Part shown: in pieces, positions 26,187-35,118 of the stretch
How positions within the stretch are numbered: position 1 is the first letter of the stretch
How the letters are laid out: every line of letters starts with the position of its first letter
Assembly: GCA_963814955.1 (NCBI GenBank)
Contig: CAWFEX010000006.1
Location: forward strand, 620,001 to 684,000
From: DATCJA01 sp963814955
Lineage (GTDB): Bacteria > Acidobacteriota > Vicinamibacteria > Vicinamibacterales > UBA2999
Length of the DNA stretch: 64,000 bases
Direction of reading: 5' to 3'
The notes under the pieces: model-generated
The model's database searches: none
What the model saw: the letters and a program-made list of their open reading frames with translations, nothing else
What the model was told of the DNA's origin: nothing
Program-made: the position numbers and the translations under genes

Positions 26187-26365
26187 TGTAATTAAACGTC
26201 TTCTTCCTTACCGTCCGAGGATGGCCGTTTCTCGATCCAAACGGCGGTACTGCTCGTTCAACAAAATGGACGCCGGAATGAGCGAAAAAAATAAGCCGAA
26301 GATCAACGGTCACGCCTCCGCAACCGACTTGACCCTTGGCTTTAGCTTTAGATTTGCCTTATTCC
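26187..26365. other. Intergenic region upstream of the kinase
   Basis: No gene is seen. GGCGTGACCGTT occurs twice on the minus strand, once as the 3' end of the receptor-like gene and once about 60 bp later, suggesting a small local duplication. A run of T follows (minus strand ATTTTTTT near 26287), possibly a weak terminator. The kinase promoter must also lie here. Confidence 0.35.
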
Positions 26366-28249
26366 TTAAAACCGAACGGTCACGCCGCCAACTACGCGCT
26401 TGGGCGGCCGAATCACGAGAACCTCGTCGTACACCGACGTGTCGAGCAGGTCCTCACGGAACATGCTTCGAACCGCCATCAACATCTCCAGCTCCGCACC
26501 ACCAAAGCTCAGAAACGGCAAAGCTTGCGTCAGCTGCACATCGAATCGTGCACGGCTGCGGGACTCGGAAGGCCATACGTCGAGTCGCGAGTTCACCTTG
26601 TACATCACAAACAGCCGCGTGTCGGTAACGGGAAGCGTACTGTCGACCGTCGTTGTGACGTCATGAAAACGCTCGTGCTCCCGATGCCGGATTCCCATCG
26701 CGAATCGCGACAGGGCCACATCGCTCGGCGAGCTCCCGATCCAGGCTGAATCGACGTTGGTGTAATCGACCGAGGCGCTCAGCCGGTCTGCCACTCGGCG
26801 GCTCACACTCACACCCCACCCGAGGACACTTAGGTCGCCGGCGGACGTGACGTAGTAGTGACTCAAGCTCGCCGCGGAACTGCCCGGCACCATCGAACCG
26901 AAGAGCGTGACGAGCTGATCGTCGACACGCTGGCGAAACACACGAACGCCCGTGACGAAGTCGCCGGCCCATTCGCGTTCCGCAGACAGTTCCATGTGAT
27001 TGACGCGCTCGGCACTGAAGCCGCGGCGTGCCGAGAGCGGTGAAAACGTCCGCTCGGGCGGCAGCCACAATCCGCTGGTCGGCGGGATGAACTCCTCGGC
27101 GCCAGGCGCAACGGCGCGGCGGGAAAGTGCGGCGCGCACCTTGAACGTCTCGTCCGTGGTCGGCGTGACGGTCACGCTCGCGCGCGGACTGAACAACGAC
27201 GGCTCTTTCAGATAGTCGTAGCGCGCGTATTTCGCACCGAAGTTGACCGCCAACCGGGGTGTGATCGTCCAGTCGTCGTACGCGTACACCGCGCCGACGT
27301 TGCGGGTGTCGTCGAAGACCGTCCTTCGACCGGTGCCGTTGCCGCCCACATACGACTGCGTGCCGTACGAAAGTCCGGCCTCGTAGCGATGCGCGGCAGG
27401 ACGTCGTTCGAACGACGCCGCAAAAATCCACGAGGACAAATCACCCTGACCCTGATTGGCGGCTCCCCGCATCGTCCATTGGCCGCTGGTGGTTGGCGCT
27501 TCCAGCGCCACAAAGGCCACGCCACGCGGAGGCCCTGTCTGCATGGAGAACAGGTCTTGTGGTCGGTCGAACGAAGTGCTCGTCAGCAGGTCGACATGAC
27601 CATTCCAGGGAACATCGGCAAAAAATGACGCGAGCTTCGCAGGCGTCCCAATTGCCCAGCCAAGGCTGTCGAGCGAATCGCCGAGGAAATCGTTGCCGCC
27701 AACACCGGTGATGAGATTGACTGCGGCGTCCTTGAGCACGCTGCGTTTCAGATGGCGAAGGCGCCAGGCAACCTCGCCGTGATCGTGGCTCTCTCCCTTG
27801 TCATCGGGAATTGCAGCCGGTGTCTCGCCGGCGCCCACACCGGCGGTCAACACCGGCACGTCATCGGAGCCATCCCGGCGCGTCAATGCAATTGCCGACA
27901 CCGTCAGGGACGCGCTGTTTACGTCAATGAGGAGGCCGCGCGGCGGGAGATATCCCTGCAAATGGGCGCGGACAACATAAGGACCGAAAGGGACGTTGCG
28001 GAAGGAAAACCGCCCGCGGGGATCGGACACCGCGAATACTGAGGTAGATCCGAACGCCGAAACAACCACGCCTTCCAGCGGGTGGCCGCCCTCATCGAGC
28101 ACGACGCCGTGAACCACGGCGTGCGGTGTGCCCGACGCGCGAACGAGCGTCGGCGCATAGGTGCGCGCGCCGAACTGCGCCGCCGCAGGCGCAGCAACCG
28201 CCATACACATCAGTGCAACGACGGTGCACGCTGTGAAATGGCGGCGCAT
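26366..28249 (-). CDS. Outer-membrane TonB-receptor-like protein with carboxypeptidase-regulatory domain
   Basis: A 627-residue secreted protein. The signal peptide is MRRHFTACTVVALMCMAV with cleavage after PAAAQ. A carboxypeptidase-regulatory-like domain follows at about 45-125 (VVHGVVLDEGGHPLEGVVVS, then GRFSFRNVPFGPYVVRAHLQ). The remainder has alternating hydrophobic strands of an outer-membrane barrel and ends in a terminal Phe (GGVTVRF), the usual BamA recognition signature. No clear plug domain or TonB box is seen, so it is receptor-like rather than proven TonB-dependent. It is the second gene after the secreted protein gene upstream, 27 bp away. Confidence 0.82.
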   Translation of the reverse strand: MRRHFTACTVVALMCMAVAAPAAAQFGARTYAPTLVRASGTPHAVVHGVVLDEGGHPLEGVVVSAFGSTSVFAVSDPRGRFSFRNVPFGPYVVRAHLQGYLPPRGLLIDVNSASLTVSAIALTRRDGSDDVPVLTAGVGAGETPAAIPDDKGESHDHGEVAWRLRHLKRSVLKDAAVNLITGVGGNDFLGDSLDSLGWAIGTPAKLASFFADVPWNGHVDLLTSTSFDRPQDLFSMQTGPPRGVAFVALEAPTTSGQWTMRGAANQGQGDLSSWIFAASFERRPAAHRYEAGLSYGTQSYVGGNGTGRRTVFDDTRNVGAVYAYDDWTITPRLAVNFGAKYARYDYLKEPSLFSPRASVTVTPTTDETFKVRAALSRRAVAPGAEEFIPPTSGLWLPPERTFSPLSARRGFSAERVNHMELSAEREWAGDFVTGVRVFRQRVDDQLVTLFGSMVPGSSAASLSHYYVTSAGDLSVLGWGVSVSRRVADRLSASVDYTNVDSAWIGSSPSDVALSRFAMGIRHREHERFHDVTTTVDSTLPVTDTRLFVMYKVNSRLDVWPSESRSRARFDVQLTQALPFLSFGGAELEMLMAVRSMFREDLLDTSVYDEVLVIRPPKRVVGGVTVRF

Positions 28250-28276
28250 GAGATCGGCCGGCGGCCTCCTGGCTTG

Positions 28277-29371
28277 TCAGGCCTGAACAGTGAACGTGGC
28301 GTTGTGCGTCAGCGTCTTGCCCGACAGCTTGTCTGTAACCTTGATTTCCGCGCGATATTCGCCTGCCGGAAAACTCTTCAACGGCACGCCGAGGAACCCC
28401 AGCACCTGATGTCCGGCAGTGATGCTGAAGCCGGGCGGCAGCGTCGACTGGTTGATCGCCTGGGGCTGCGTCTTATTGAAGAATTTTTCACCTTCCGCCG
28501 TCTTCTGGTGGAAGTTGTATTCGATCTGGACATCGGGAACGCCGTTGTTGTGCTGCACCCCGTAAACCCAGAACAACAACTGCAAATCGTCGCTTACTTT
28601 CAGCGTCGCATCCGCAGCCGGCATAACACGCAGCGTGCCGCCGAATGTGTAGGGATTCGCCCTCAGTTCATCGGCGCTGAGCGGTGTCGTCAGCGGCTCA
28701 ACCGAGTCGGCGATGATCGGCGTGCTGATGGTAATTTCGGTGGCGCTGCTGTAATCGGGCACGGTCAGCGGCTGACGCATGAAGCCCGACTTCTGCGGCG
28801 GCGCGTTTCGCTGCTGCTGCTGCGGCGTCTTTTCCTTGACGGCCACGAAGAGCTCGTATTCACCTGGTTTCAACATCAACGCACGCGAGATCTTGCCGCC
28901 GGCAGGCACATCCAGAAACTGGATGTCGTCCCACGGGTACGTGGGAGCAGCCTGCTGCTGTCGATCGCGGTTGTTGTTATTGCCCTGCGGAGCCGGCTGT
29001 GCGGGTGCGGGTGCAGCCGCACCTTTAGCGACGGCGCGAACGTAAAGCGCTACGCCTGGTGCAGCAAGCTTGCTCGCGTCGACCGTCAGGGTGAATGGAA
29101 TGAACGTGGCGTTTTCCGCACCCTTTACGAAGTGGTTCCCAGCCCACGTGACGGGAATATCGGTTGGCGCAGGCTGTTTGCCTGCGGCGACGGCGTCGAC
29201 CACCTGCACGAGCGCCTCGATGTCACGCTGCTCTTGCTGACTTCTCTTTTCCTGTTCGCGGCGGTTCTGCTGTGCGTTGTTTGGTTGCTGATTGTTCTGC
29301 GCGAGCACTGATGCGCCGGCCAGCGATACGGTCGCGATCGCAACCGTGAGAACCCGACGGATATTCATCAT
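28277..29371 (-). CDS. Secreted protein of unknown function
   Basis: From ATG 29371 (the first of two ATG codons, with AGAGAGG directly upstream) the protein has 364 residues. The signal peptide MNIRRVLTVAIATVSLAGAS ends at VLAQ. A Gln/Asn-rich spacer (NNQQPNNAQQNRREQEKR) follows, then beta-rich domains with EYELFVAVKEKTPQQQQ and a final FTVQA. The last 120 residues resemble an immunoglobulin-like fold (AGEYRAEIKVTDKLSGK). Similar proteins occur beside VWFA/GWxTD proteins in Acidobacteria, but the family is not clear. It precedes the receptor-like gene and may act with it at the cell surface. Confidence 0.75.
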   Translation of the reverse strand: MMNIRRVLTVAIATVSLAGASVLAQNNQQPNNAQQNRREQEKRSQQEQRDIEALVQVVDAVAAGKQPAPTDIPVTWAGNHFVKGAENATFIPFTLTVDASKLAAPGVALYVRAVAKGAAAPAPAQPAPQGNNNNRDRQQQAAPTYPWDDIQFLDVPAGGKISRALMLKPGEYELFVAVKEKTPQQQQRNAPPQKSGFMRQPLTVPDYSSATEITISTPIIADSVEPLTTPLSADELRANPYTFGGTLRVMPAADATLKVSDDLQLLFWVYGVQHNNGVPDVQIEYNFHQKTAEGEKFFNKTQPQAINQSTLPPGFSITAGHQVLGFLGVPLKSFPAGEYRAEIKVTDKLSGKTLTHNATFTVQA

Positions 29372-29552
29372 GCCTCTCTTCGTCGACAAGGGCCCCTTGA
29401 AGGGAGCATCCAAGGAACCGAATCGCCTGATCATAGGCACGAATCTGAGGCAAGTCAAACAAGCCGAAGGCGATAAATATGGAAGATAAACCGCGTTCTA
29501 TCGAGCTAATCTCAGGCAGGTGCGTGCTATCATCGCCAACCCTTCGTGACCC
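29372..29552. promoter_or_regulatory. Divergent promoter region, secreted protein / glgC
   Basis: A 181-bp region with no gene. TATCAT at 29528-29533, 20 bp before the glgC start codon, could be a -10 box giving a very short leader, but no clear -35 is visible. AAGGGCCCCTTGAAGGG near 29389-29405 is a partly palindromic GC stretch of unknown meaning. Confidence 0.3.
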
Positions 29553-30842
29553 ATGGAGCTCGACGATACCCTCGTTGTTCTGCTCGCTGGCGGAACTGGT
29601 GAGCGGCTATACCCGCTGACAAAGGACAGGGCCAAACCAGCGGTTTACTTCGGAGGGCCCTACCGGATCATCGACTTCACACTCAGCAACTGCATCAACT
29701 CGGGACTGCGCCGCATTTTTATCGCCACGCAGTACAAATCGTTGTCGCTCAATCGCCACGTCCGGATGGGCTGGAGCGTTGTGTCGGAGGAGCTTGGCGA
29801 ATTCATCGAGATCCTCGGGCCCCAGAAACGCGTCGGCGAGCACTGGTATCTCGGCACCGCCGATGCCGTCTATCAGAACCTCTACTCCATCGTCCGCGAA
29901 GAACCCCGTCACATCATCGTGCTGTCCGGCGACCACGTGTACAAGATGGATTACTCGAAGATGCTGCGTTTCCATCTGGATCGCGATGCCGATGTGACGG
30001 TGGCGAGCCTCGAAGTCCCACGCTCGGAAGGACGGCGCTTCGGAATCATGACGGTTGACGAGTTCGATCGCGTCGTTGGATTTCAGGAAAAGCCGACCGA
30101 ACCGACTCCGGGACCAGGCTCGCCGGACGTCGCGCTGGCGTCCATGGGGGTTTACATCTTCCGCACAGAGGTCCTGGTGCGGGCGCTCGAAGACGATGCC
30201 GGCCACGCCGACAGCGAGCACGATTTCGGCAAGAACATCATTCCGTCGCTGATCAGAACAGCACCTGTCGTGTGTTACCGCTTTTATGACGAGAACAAGA
30301 AAGCCGCGAAGTACTGGCGCGACATTGGAACGCTGGACGCCTACTTCGAGGCCAGCATGGATCTCTGCCAGGTGAATCCTGAATTCAATCTGTACGATCC
30401 GGAGTGGCCTCTGCGCACGTATCAGCCGCAAGCGCCGCCGGCGAAGTTCGTGTTCGCCGAGCAGGGGCATCGATGTGGTCAGGCGCTCGATTCGGTAATC
30501 TCGAACGGCTGCATCATCTCCGGGAGTAGAGTCGTCGGCAGCATTCTGTGCCCAAACGTTCGTGTCCACAGCTTCTGCGAGATCGAACAGTCGATTCTGA
30601 TGCCGGGTGTTCGCGTGGGCCGCCACGCCCGCCTCAGACGTACGATTGTCGATCGTGACGTTCTCATTCCACGCGGAGCGCTCATTGGCTTCGATGCGAC
30701 GGAGGACCGGCGCCGTCATACCGTCAGCGAAGAAGGGATCGTCGTCGTCACCGCTGACGACGAGCCTCTTATTGGCCCGATTAGCGAAGAAGCGCTGCAC
30801 GCCGAGGCCGACGCCGATCGCGGCGGCGTGACGCATGCGTGA
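29553..30842 (+). CDS. glgC: Glucose-1-phosphate adenylyltransferase
   Basis: ADP-glucose pyrophosphorylase, providing the donor for glycogen synthesis. The 429 residues carry the nucleotide-binding LAGGTGERLYPLTKDRAKPA (residues 11-30), the GTADAVYQN substrate segment, GDHVYKMDY with the catalytic Asp, and a C-terminal left-handed beta helix (ISNGCIISGSRVVGSILCPN). It ends 62 bp before eno, and malQ lies elsewhere in the window, so glycogen metabolism is present. Confidence 0.95.
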   Translation: MELDDTLVVLLAGGTGERLYPLTKDRAKPAVYFGGPYRIIDFTLSNCINSGLRRIFIATQYKSLSLNRHVRMGWSVVSEELGEFIEILGPQKRVGEHWYLGTADAVYQNLYSIVREEPRHIIVLSGDHVYKMDYSKMLRFHLDRDADVTVASLEVPRSEGRRFGIMTVDEFDRVVGFQEKPTEPTPGPGSPDVALASMGVYIFRTEVLVRALEDDAGHADSEHDFGKNIIPSLIRTAPVVCYRFYDENKKAAKYWRDIGTLDAYFEASMDLCQVNPEFNLYDPEWPLRTYQPQAPPAKFVFAEQGHRCGQALDSVISNGCIISGSRVVGSILCPNVRVHSFCEIEQSILMPGVRVGRHARLRRTIVDRDVLIPRGALIGFDATEDRRRHTVSEEGIVVVTADDEPLIGPISEEALHAEADADRGGVTHA

Positions 30843-30863
30843 TCGACGACCTTTCGACGCTTC

Positions 30864-30898
30864 CTTTGACCTTTGACCTTTAACCTTTGACCTTCGAA
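30864..30898. repeat. CTTTGAC heptamer repeat before eno
   Basis: Five 7-bp words in perfect register (CTTTGAC, CTTTGAC, CTTTAAC, CTTTGAC, CTTCGAA) end 6 bp before the eno ATG. The array occupies the position of the ribosome-binding site, and no purine-rich Shine-Dalgarno sequence remains. Confidence 0.9.
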
Positions 30899-30904
30899 CT
30901 ACCC

Positions 30905-32209
30905 ATGCAAATCACCCGCATTCATGGCCGGGAGGTTCTGGATTCACGCGGCAATCCGACCGTCGAGGCAGAACTCTGGGCAGATAGCATCTCCGGGCGA
31001 GCCGCCGTACCGTCCGGGGCGTCTACCGGCGAGCGCGAAGCGCTCGAGCTTCGCGACGGCGATATGCGCCGCTATGCCGGCAAAGGTGTGCGATCCGCCG
31101 TCAATCACGTCAACCAGGACATAGCAGGCGCACTTCGTGGCCAGCCTCTCGATCAACGGGCGATCGACGCGGCCTTAATCGCTTTGGACGGTACCCCAAC
31201 CAAGAGCCGACTCGGAGCCAACGCCCTTCTCGCGGTGTCTATGGCGGCCGTCAAGGCGGCGGCCGCCGCCGCTCATGAACCGTTGTACCAACGGATCGCA
31301 CGTCTTAGCGGCGCCGTCCCCCGCGTATACGTCCTGCCAGTCCCGATGATGAACATCCTCAACGGTGGAGCTCACGCCGACAGCAGCGTCGACTTGCAGG
31401 AGTTCATGGTGATGCCGGTCGGGCTTCCAACGTTTGCCGAAGCCCTCAGAGCTGGCACCGAGATATTTCACGCACTCCGCTCGATTCTCAAGAAAGCGGG
31501 ACACTCGACGGGGGTGGGTGACGAAGGTGGGTTTGCGCCAAACCTCCGATCGAACCGCGAAGCGCTCGATCTAGTGGCCGAGGCCATTGGCAAAGCCGGC
31601 TACACCGCAGGAAAGGACGTGGTGCTTGCCCTGGACGTCGCCTCGAGCGAGCTCTGGCAGGATGGACGATATATGTTCGTCAAGTCGGGCGAGCAGAGCC
31701 GAACGAGCGCCGAAATGATCGCGATGTACAGCGAGTGGGTTCGACAGTATCCAATCGTGTCCATTGAAGATGGACTCGCGGAAGGCGACTGGGAGGGGTG
31801 GAAGATGCTGACGCGGGAGCTCGGCAGCCGCCTTCAGCTCGTCGGCGACGATGTGTTTGTGACCAATCCGGAAATCCTGGCCAAAGGGATTGCCGAAGGC
31901 GTCGGAAATGGATTGCTGGTGAAACTGAATCAGATTGGAACGGTGTCGGAAACTCTCGACGCCATAGCGATGGCACGCAACGCAGGGTACGCCACGGTGA
32001 TTTCCCATCGCTCCGGCGAGACGGAAGACACCACGATTGCGGATCTCGCCGTCGGAACGTCCGCCGGCCAGATAAAAACCGGGTCGGCCAGCCGCAGCGA
32101 TCGCGTCGCCAAGTACAACCAGTTGCTGCGGATCGAGGAAGAGCTCGGGTCGTCGGCGAAATACGCGGGACGCACGGCGATTCGCCAGTTAGCGACGCAG
32201 CCTCATTAG
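30905..32209 (+). CDS. eno: Enolase
   Basis: Converts 2-phosphoglycerate to phosphoenolpyruvate in glycolysis. From ATG 30905 the protein has 434 residues, the normal length. The N-terminal ITRIHGREVLDSRGNPTVE, the GGAHADSSVDLQEFMVMP segment, and the signature LLVKLNQIGTVSET are diagnostic. An in-frame GTG-like start 18 bp upstream lies in the repeat array and is rejected. No good Shine-Dalgarno site is seen because the heptamer array abuts the start. gpmA follows after 30 bp. Confidence 0.97.
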   Translation: MQITRIHGREVLDSRGNPTVEAELWADSISGRAAVPSGASTGEREALELRDGDMRRYAGKGVRSAVNHVNQDIAGALRGQPLDQRAIDAALIALDGTPTKSRLGANALLAVSMAAVKAAAAAAHEPLYQRIARLSGAVPRVYVLPVPMMNILNGGAHADSSVDLQEFMVMPVGLPTFAEALRAGTEIFHALRSILKKAGHSTGVGDEGGFAPNLRSNREALDLVAEAIGKAGYTAGKDVVLALDVASSELWQDGRYMFVKSGEQSRTSAEMIAMYSEWVRQYPIVSIEDGLAEGDWEGWKMLTRELGSRLQLVGDDVFVTNPEILAKGIAEGVGNGLLVKLNQIGTVSETLDAIAMARNAGYATVISHRSGETEDTTIADLAVGTSAGQIKTGSASRSDRVAKYNQLLRIEEELGSSAKYAGRTAIRQLATQPH

Positions 32210-32239
32210 GTTCGCAACTTCGTCCACAGAGGATCGTTC

Positions 32240-32989
32240 ATGCACAGGCTGGTTTTGCTTCGTCACGGCGAAAGCGTGTGGAATCGGGAAAACCGGTTCA
32301 CAGGCTGGACCGACGTCGACCTGAGCGAAAAAGGGCGCATCGAAGCGCGCGACGCAGGCCGTTTGATGGGTGCCGAGAAGTACGAATTCGACGTCGCCTA
32401 CACATCGGTCCTGAAACGCGCCATCCGCACGTTGTGGGTTGCCCTCGACGAGCTCGACATGATGTGGATTCCGGTGCACCGATCGTGGCGGCTCAACGAA
32501 CGCCACTACGGCGCGCTGCAAGGGCTGAACAAGGCGGAGACGGCGGCGCAGCATAGTGAAGCCCAGGTCAAGATCTGGCGCCGCAGTTACGACATTCCGC
32601 CGCCGCCACTCACTGCCAACGACCCTCGCCATCCTTCGCGGGATCGTCGCTATGCAGAGATTCCGCCCGATCAGCTGCCCCTGACCGAGTCGTTGAAGGA
32701 TACCGTTGCGAGGTTTCTGCCATACTGGCACACGGCAATCGCCCCCGATATTCACGCCGGCAAGCGCGTACTCATTGCCGCACACGGCAACAGTCTGCGC
32801 GCCCTCGTGAAGTTTCTCGATAACGTGTCGGACCAGGACATCGTGGAATTGAACATCCCGACCGGGGTCCCGCTGGTCTACTTACTGAACGATGATCTCG
32901 CGCCGCTGCAGAAGTTCTACCTTGGCGATCCTGATGCAGTGAAAAGCGCGATGGAGGCGGTGGCCAACCAGGGTAAGGCGCGTACGTAA
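32240..32989 (+). CDS. gpmA: 2,3-bisphosphoglycerate-dependent phosphoglycerate mutase
   Basis: Interconverts 3- and 2-phosphoglycerate, the step before enolase. The 249 residues start with the catalytic LVLLRHGESVWNRENRFTGW (phospho-His near residue 10), and the second His is in AAHGNSLRALVKFL. The YGALQGLNK substrate loop is present. It pairs with eno upstream (30 bp) in a glycolytic unit. Confidence 0.97.
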   Translation: MHRLVLLRHGESVWNRENRFTGWTDVDLSEKGRIEARDAGRLMGAEKYEFDVAYTSVLKRAIRTLWVALDELDMMWIPVHRSWRLNERHYGALQGLNKAETAAQHSEAQVKIWRRSYDIPPPPLTANDPRHPSRDRRYAEIPPDQLPLTESLKDTVARFLPYWHTAIAPDIHAGKRVLIAAHGNSLRALVKFLDNVSDQDIVELNIPTGVPLVYLLNDDLAPLQKFYLGDPDAVKSAMEAVANQGKART

Positions 32990-33017
32990 AAAGGGCCGAT
33001 GCGCATGGCATCGGCCC
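32990..33017. terminator. Terminator shared by gpmA and the convergent gene
   Basis: GGGCCGATGC (32993-33002) pairs perfectly with GCATCGGCCC (33008-33017) with a 5-nt loop. Preceded by AAAAA on the plus strand, it ends in TTTTT when read on the minus strand. It is thus a strong intrinsic terminator for the minus-strand gene at 33057, and may also act weakly for gpmA. Confidence 0.85.
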
Positions 33018-33052
33018 GAACCTGGAACGCGGAACGTGAACCCGCGAACCTG
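33018..33052. repeat. GAACCTG heptamer repeat
   Basis: Five words in 7-bp register: GAACCTG, GAACGCG, GAACGTG, AACCCGC, GAACCTG. It fills the space between the terminator hairpin and the stop codon of the small minus-strand gene. Confidence 0.88.
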
Positions 33053-33056
33053 CGGT

Positions 33057-33362
33057 CTACTCGACAGCCTCCTCTTTCGCCTCGTCGATGCCGATACGCA
33101 GCGACCGGAGAAAGCGTCGATCGTTGGCGGTGAGATCGAACGACCGGCGGGCGGGGAGCAGACGTGCCGGCGTCGTAATCTTCGTCACGGCGCCTCCATT
33201 GGCCCGGTTCACAAAACCGACGACGGCCTCGAGCGTCACTCGCATCTCAAAACCGGCCTCACGAGCGCTCGCACGACACGCCTCGACTTGAGGACTCTCG
33301 GCGACTGCAGCGGCGATTGCGTCGGCCAGCTCTTTGGCGAACCGGTTGACGACGTCATCCAT
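33057..33362 (-). CDS. Small uncharacterised protein
   Basis: A 101-residue protein with ATG 33362 and a strong GAGGAGG Shine-Dalgarno about 7 bp upstream, which decides this start over an upstream ATG 15 bp earlier. It is alpha-helical at the N-terminus (MDDVVNRFAKELADAIAAAV) and more basic later (RLLPARRSFDLTANDRRFLR), with no Cys clusters beyond one Cys. It is a free-standing unit with its own terminator. I do not recognise a family; it is probably cytoplasmic. Confidence 0.7.
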   Translation of the reverse strand: MDDVVNRFAKELADAIAAAVAESPQVEACRASAREAGFEMRVTLEAVVGFVNRANGGAVTKITTPARLLPARRSFDLTANDRRFLRSLRIGIDEAKEEAVE

Positions 33363-33555
33363 TCTTGTCCTCCTCACCCGCCGCCGGGCCGGGATCCGGG
33401 GGCGTCTCTCAGCCCGAACCTGCTCGGCCAGGGCGACCTGCAGAGGCTGAGCGCCAATTTGTTTATCTACAGTGGTTTAGCCTTTAGATAAGGCCTCTTG
33501 GCATTGTAGAGGCAGCGGCAAAAGGTGTCAACAAATCGACGTACAATCCGGCCAA
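33363..33555. promoter_or_regulatory. Divergent region before the acyl-CoA mutase
   Basis: No gene is visible in these 193 bp. TACAAT at 33542-33547 resembles a -10 box, but only 8 bp separate it from the mutase ATG at 33556, which would give a leaderless message. The middle (33460-33500) is AT-richer than its surroundings. Confidence 0.3.
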
Positions 33556-35118
33556 ATGGCCAGCTGGTTTGCGGCGCCGGACGACATCCGCCGGTCCGAT
33601 TTCGACGAACACATCGGTAATCCGGGCGTGTTTCCGTTCACCCGCGGCATCCAGCCCGACATGTATCGCGGGCGCCCCTGGACCATGCGGCAGTACGCCG
33701 GGTTCGCAACGGCGGCGGACTCGAACCGACGGTTTCGCTACCTCCTCGGCCGCGGGGTGACCGGCCTGAGCGTGGCTTTTGATCTGCCCACGCAGATTGG
33801 CTACGACTCGGACCACCCGCTCGCCGCCGGCGAGGTAGGCCGTGTCGGAGTGGCGATAGATTCCATCGAGGACATGTCCGTACTCCTCGAGGGGATTCCT
33901 CTCGACCGCGTCTCAACGTCGATGACCATTAATGCCACGGCCATCATTCTGCTCGCTCTGTACGCGGCTGTGGCCAAACGGCATGGAACCCCGCTTCCGG
34001 CGCTGTCAGGCACGGTGCAGAACGACATCCTCAAGGAATATGTGGCGCGCGGCACATACATCTACCCACCGCGTCCGTCGCTTCGCATCGTGACCGATGT
34101 GATGGCCTTCTGTGAGCGCGAAATGCCGCACTGGAACCCCATCTCGGTCAGCGGTTATCACATTCGAGAAGCAGGGGCCACGGCCGTCCAGGAAGTGGCG
34201 TTTACATTGGCGCATGGATGCGAGTACGTCCGTGCCGCCGTGAATGCCGGCCTCGATGCCAACACGATCGGTCAGCGAATTTCGTTCTTCTTCAACGCTC
34301 ACAACAATTTCCTGGAAGAGATCGCGAAGTTCCGCGCGGCGAGACGCCTGTGGGCCAGTCTGATGCGGGAGCAGTTCGGTGCGACGAATCCCCGAGCACT
34401 GCAGCTGCGGTTTCACACACAGACTGCCGGCAGTACCCTCACCGCGCAGCAGCCCGACAACAACATCGTCCGCGTCGCCTTGCAAGCTCTGGCGGCAGTG
34501 CTCGGCGGAACCCAGTCCCTGCACTGCAACTCCCGAGACGAGGCGCTGGCGCTGCCGACGGAGGACAGCGCGACGATCGCCCTGCGTACGCAGCAGATCA
34601 TCCTGCATGAGAGCGGCGTGGGAAATACGGTCGACCCGGTAGGCGGTGCGTATGCGATTGAGACGTTGACGGATCGGATCGAGCGCGAGGCACGGCAACT
34701 TCTCGCAACAATCGACGCACAAGGGGGTGGTCTCGCGGCGATCGAGTCCCACTACGTCCAGCGACAGATTCAAGAGGCCGCCTACGAATCTCAGCAGGCA
34801 ATCGACTCGGGTCGGGCCATCATCGTCGGGATGAACCGTTTCATCGCACCTGACGATGCCAATGACGCGACGACCGACGTGTTCCACGTGGACCCTGACG
34901 TCGAGCGCCGGCAAGTCGAACGTCTTCGCGCCGTTCGAAGCGGCCGCAGTGAGCACGAATGGCGGGAGAGCCTGGCCGCAATCGACCGGGCCGCGCGGGA
35001 CGGCTCCAATCTCGTGCCGCCCGTGATTGCGGCGATTGAGGCCCACGCCACCCTGGGCGACATTGCAGATACGCTTCGAGGCGTTTTCGGAGAATATCAG
35101 GACAGTTCCGGCGTGTAA
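33556..35118 (+). CDS. Methylmalonyl-CoA mutase-type large subunit (catalytic domain only)
   Basis: A 520-residue B12-dependent acyl-CoA mutase large subunit. The start WFAAPDDIRRSDFDEHIGN and the barrel segments RGIQPDMYRGRPWTMRQYAG, VAFDLPTQIGYDSDHP and SVSGYHIREAGATAVQE are diagnostic. No cobalamin-binding DxHxxG domain follows, so it must pair with a separate small subunit as in archaeal-type methylmalonyl-CoA or 2-hydroxyisobutyryl-CoA mutases. None lies in the window. It overlaps the next gene by 1 bp (TAATG), a sign of co-translation. Confidence 0.92.
   Translation: MASWFAAPDDIRRSDFDEHIGNPGVFPFTRGIQPDMYRGRPWTMRQYAGFATAADSNRRFRYLLGRGVTGLSVAFDLPTQIGYDSDHPLAAGEVGRVGVAIDSIEDMSVLLEGIPLDRVSTSMTINATAIILLALYAAVAKRHGTPLPALSGTVQNDILKEYVARGTYIYPPRPSLRIVTDVMAFCEREMPHWNPISVSGYHIREAGATAVQEVAFTLAHGCEYVRAAVNAGLDANTIGQRISFFFNAHNNFLEEIAKFRAARRLWASLMREQFGATNPRALQLRFHTQTAGSTLTAQQPDNNIVRVALQALAAVLGGTQSLHCNSRDEALALPTEDSATIALRTQQIILHESGVGNTVDPVGGAYAIETLTDRIEREARQLLATIDAQGGGLAAIESHYVQRQIQEAAYESQQAIDSGRAIIVGMNRFIAPDDANDATTDVFHVDPDVERRQVERLRAVRSGRSEHEWRESLAAIDRAARDGSNLVPPVIAAIEAHATLGDIADTLRGVFGEYQDSSGV

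Noticed and set aside
24259..26313. A 684-codon open frame on the same strand within the kinase gene
   Set aside because: It is very Arg/Ser/Pro-rich with no domain, and lies over a complete histidine kinase. It is a GC-driven shadow frame.
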